DNA from: Ferroglobus sp964463865
GTDB lineage: Archaea > Halobacteriota > Archaeoglobi > Archaeoglobales > Archaeoglobaceae
Length of the DNA stretch: 6,914 nt
Direction of reading: 5' to 3'
Assembly: GCA_964463865.1 (NCBI GenBank)
Contig: CAYXDX010000082.1
Coordinates: 1 to 6,914 of the forward strand
Under the pieces are notes generated by a model. The model searched no databases. It saw only the letters and a list, made by a program, of their open reading frames with translations, and had not been told where the DNA came from. Each line of letters starts with the position of its first letter. The stretch's first letter is position 1. The position numbers and the translations under genes were made by a program. Positions 5,259 through 6,914 of this stretch are shown piece after piece.

Positions 5259-6707
5259 ATGTTTGAGGACCTGAGAGAATTTATAGAAAAACTCGACGAG
5301 CTCGGAGAACTTGCGAGAATTAAACACGAAGTTAGCCCAATATTAGAAATGACGGAAATCGCGGACAGAGTCGTTAAGCTGGGCGGAAAAGCGTTACTCT
5401 TCGAAAATCCCAAAGGCTACGACGTTCCCGTTTTTATGAACGCGTTCGGAACGGAGAAGAGAATGAAACTCGCCCTCGGAGTAGAAAGATTCGAGGAAAT
5501 AGGAGAAAAGTTAGTAAACCTCGCCAATTTAAAACCAGCATCCATTCTCGACGGACTGAAGTCGTTAAGCGCCGTAAAGGACCTGCTAAACTTCATACCC
5601 AAAAAAGTCAGGAGTGGTCCATGTAAAGAAGTGATCGACGAGAATCCGAACATACTGAAGTTCCCGATACTCAAGTGCTGGCCGAAAGACGGTGGCAGGT
5701 TTATAACGCTGCCCGTCGTGATAACAAAAGATCCAGAGACCGGAGAACTGAACGCTGGAATGTACAGAATGCAGGTGTTCGATGAGAGAACGACCGGGAT
5801 GCACTGGCAGGTGCACAAGCACGGAGCACTCCACTACAAAAAGATGAAGGAGCTCGGAATAGATAAGCTCGAAGTTGCGGTCGCGATAGGCGTAGATCCG
5901 GCAACGCTGTATTCTGCCACGGCACCGCTCCCAGAAGGCTTGAGCGAGTTCACCTTCGCGGGCTTCATAAGAGGAAAGAGGTTGAAGATGGTGGATTGCG
6001 AAGTTGTCGACCTGATGGTTCCAGCGAGCGCAGAGATAGTTCTCGAAGGTTACGTCAAACTCGACGAGTTCAGAATCGAAGGACCTTTTGGAGACCACAC
6101 GGGATACTACACGCCGCCAGAACCTTATCCGGTATTCCATGTGGAGTGTATTACGCATAGAGAGAATCCAATATACCACGCCACCGTGGTTGGTAAACCT
6201 CCAATGGAAGATGCGTGGCTCGGTAAGGCCACGGAAAGGATATTCCTTCCTATTTTAAGAATGATACATCCCGAGATCGTTGACATAAACCTGCCAATAG
6301 AGGCGACATTCCACAACCTCGCAATAGTCTCCATAAAGAAGCGCTACCCCGGACACGCGAAAAAAGTCATGTTCTCGATTTGGGGAACTGGGATGCTCAG
6401 CTTGACAAAGATCGTCATTGTCGTAGACGACGACGTCAACATTCACGACATGCGCGAAGTTCTGTGGGCCGTTACGAGTAGGTTCGATCCGAGTAAAGAT
6501 GTCGTGATAATTCCCGACGCGCCCCTCGACAGCCTCGACCACTCCAGCTACAAACCGAACCTCGGAGGAAAGATAGGCATAGACGCGACGAAAAAGTGGA
6601 GAGAAGAGGGTTACGAGAGAGAATGGCCAGAGGTTGTGGAGATGGACGAAGACGTTAAGAAGAAAATCGATGAAATCTGGAACGAACTCAAGAAAATAGT
6701 TTTCTAA
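5259..6707 (+). CDS. UbiD-family prenylated-FMN-dependent decarboxylase
   Basis: This 482-residue cytoplasmic enzyme belongs to the UbiD family of reversible decarboxylases that use prenylated FMN made by a UbiX-type prenyltransferase. Family residues align with Aspergillus niger Fdc1 at a constant offset of three. Metal/phosphate-site residues N165, H188 and E230 correspond to Fdc1 N168, H191 and E233. Catalytic R170, E274 and D279 correspond to R173, E277 and E282; D279 sits in EGPFGDHTGYY. The C-terminal part (YPGHAKKVM, VDDDVNIHD, IGIDATKKW) closely resembles bacterial UbiD. Candidate roles are decarboxylation of a prenylated aromatic acid in menaquinone synthesis (MqnL-like step of the futalosine route) or, less likely, anhydromevalonate phosphate decarboxylase of the archaeal mevalonate pathway, whose archaeal enzymes are, as I recall, shorter (about 420 residues). 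The gene is last in the srp54-rnhB operon. No substrate can be assigned from sequence alone. Confidence 0.88.
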   Translation: MFEDLREFIEKLDELGELARIKHEVSPILEMTEIADRVVKLGGKALLFENPKGYDVPVFMNAFGTEKRMKLALGVERFEEIGEKLVNLANLKPASILDGLKSLSAVKDLLNFIPKKVRSGPCKEVIDENPNILKFPILKCWPKDGGRFITLPVVITKDPETGELNAGMYRMQVFDERTTGMHWQVHKHGALHYKKMKELGIDKLEVAVAIGVDPATLYSATAPLPEGLSEFTFAGFIRGKRLKMVDCEVVDLMVPASAEIVLEGYVKLDEFRIEGPFGDHTGYYTPPEPYPVFHVECITHRENPIYHATVVGKPPMEDAWLGKATERIFLPILRMIHPEIVDINLPIEATFHNLAIVSIKKRYPGHAKKVMFSIWGTGMLSLTKIVIVVDDDVNIHDMREVLWAVTSRFDPSKDVVIIPDAPLDSLDHSSYKPNLGGKIGIDATKKWREEGYEREWPEVVEMDEDVKKKIDEIWNELKKIVF

Positions 6708-6709
6708 AA

Positions 6710-6718
6710 TTTTTCTTT
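6710..6718 (+). terminator. T-rich transcription terminator after the ubiD-family gene
   Basis: TTTTTCTTT begins two bases after the TAA stop. Short oligo-T runs without a strong hairpin are the usual intrinsic terminators of archaeal RNA polymerase, so the operon transcript probably ends here, before running antisense into the 23S rRNA gene. Confidence 0.6.
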
Positions 6719-6734
6719 CGACCGTGCAGAGGCC

Positions 6735-6756
6735 GTTCCCAGTTTATACCTGGAAC
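6735..6756 (-). repeat. Inverted repeat at or just beyond the 23S rRNA 3' end
   Basis: On the minus strand GTTCCAG (6756 down to 6750) can pair with CTGGGAAC (6742 down to 6735) around a 7-base loop, leaving one bulged G. It sits where the 23S rRNA alignment runs out, so it may be a 3' processing or termination element of the precursor. The matching 5' flank of 23S lies outside the window, so a role in the archaeal processing stem (bulge-helix-bulge) cannot be tested here. Confidence 0.5.
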
Positions 6757-6914
6757 CAGTTAGGCTCCCGGCGACGGGCGTTAGTGGCCGCGGGCTGAAC
6801 GGCTCGCCCGAAGGCTCGCCGCTTACACCCCGGCCCTATCAACCCGGTCTTCTACCGGTGCCCTTATGGGCGGCTCTTTTCGGGGGCGGTTTCAGGCTTA
6901 GATGCTTTCAGCCT
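6757..6914 (-). rRNA. 23S ribosomal RNA, 3' end (partial)
   Basis: The minus strand reads as the last part of domain VI of 23S rRNA: CTGAAAGCATCTAAGCCTG at the window edge, then GTTGATAGGGCCGG and GGGGTGTAAGCGGCGAGCC. These match the conserved segments GCTGAAAGCATCTAAGC, GTTGATAGGCCGGGTGTGTAAG and the terminal ACTAA region of E. coli 23S. The mature 3' end is placed near 6757 by aligning GGGAGCCTAAC with the E. coli ending GAGGCTTAACC; it is uncertain by roughly 10-20 bases. The gene continues beyond the right edge of the window. It is transcribed toward the ubiD-family gene, so the two transcription units converge. Confidence 0.95.

Noticed and set aside
5586..6179. A 197-codon open frame on the minus strand opposite the ubiD-family gene.
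   Set aside because: It is antisense to highly conserved UbiD catalytic segments, and its translation looks random with many Arg, Ser and Phe.
1..6914. Search by eye for CRISPR repeats, insertion-sequence ends, toxin-antitoxin pairs or defence genes.
   Set aside because: The window is filled with recognisable core and transport genes and no repeated spacer-like units or transposase motifs were seen.

Overview
The window most likely comes from a euryarchaeon of the order Archaeoglobales (Archaeoglobus, Ferroglobus or Geoglobus type). Four things point there: an SRP54 with the archaeal arrangement; an RNase HII with a DEAGKG motif, a VDSPDV motif and a C-terminal PCNA-binding tail, close to what I recall of the Archaeoglobus fulgidus enzyme; archaeal BRE/TATA boxes placed for leaderless mRNAs; and the 3' end of a 23S rRNA gene of archaeal character. 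The genus is inference. The sequence differs from the A. fulgidus RNase HII I remember, so it is probably a relative rather than that species.

Region 1 (about 47-2442, + strand) is a complete biotin ECF-transporter operon: bioY (substrate-binding S protein), a compact two-domain ATPase gene (bioM/ecfA type, both nucleotide-binding halves fused) and an ecfT/bioN-type transmembrane coupling protein. The genes overlap by 3-4 bases at each junction. The promoter lies at 48-63. A perfect 7-bp inverted repeat (66-72 / 86-92) straddles the predicted transcription start and the ATG of bioY. It resembles the BirA operator of biotin genes, so the operon is probably repressed when biotin is abundant.

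Region 2 (2369-3310, - strand) is a metallo-beta-lactamase-fold hydrolase with a C-terminal winged-helix-like domain (LACTB2-like architecture). Its 3' end overlaps ecfT tail to tail by 74 bp. Its 5' end faces away from srp54 across a 42-bp gap that seems to hold two crossed, overlapping archaeal promoters.

Region 3 (3353-6707, + strand) is a tight operon of srp54 (signal recognition particle GTPase), rnhB (RNase HII) and a ubiD-family prenylated-FMN decarboxylase. It ends in a T-rich terminator-like run.

Region 4 (about 6757-6914, - strand) is the 3' end of 23S rRNA, converging on ubiD. The roughly 50 bp between them leaves no room for a 5S gene directly downstream.

I see no CRISPR array, insertion sequence, prophage or defence system. 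Most genes are ordinary archaeal core genes. The points worth attention are the putative BirA operator, the crossed promoters, the reduced and asymmetric ECF module, and an Asp-to-Glu change in the RNase HII active site.
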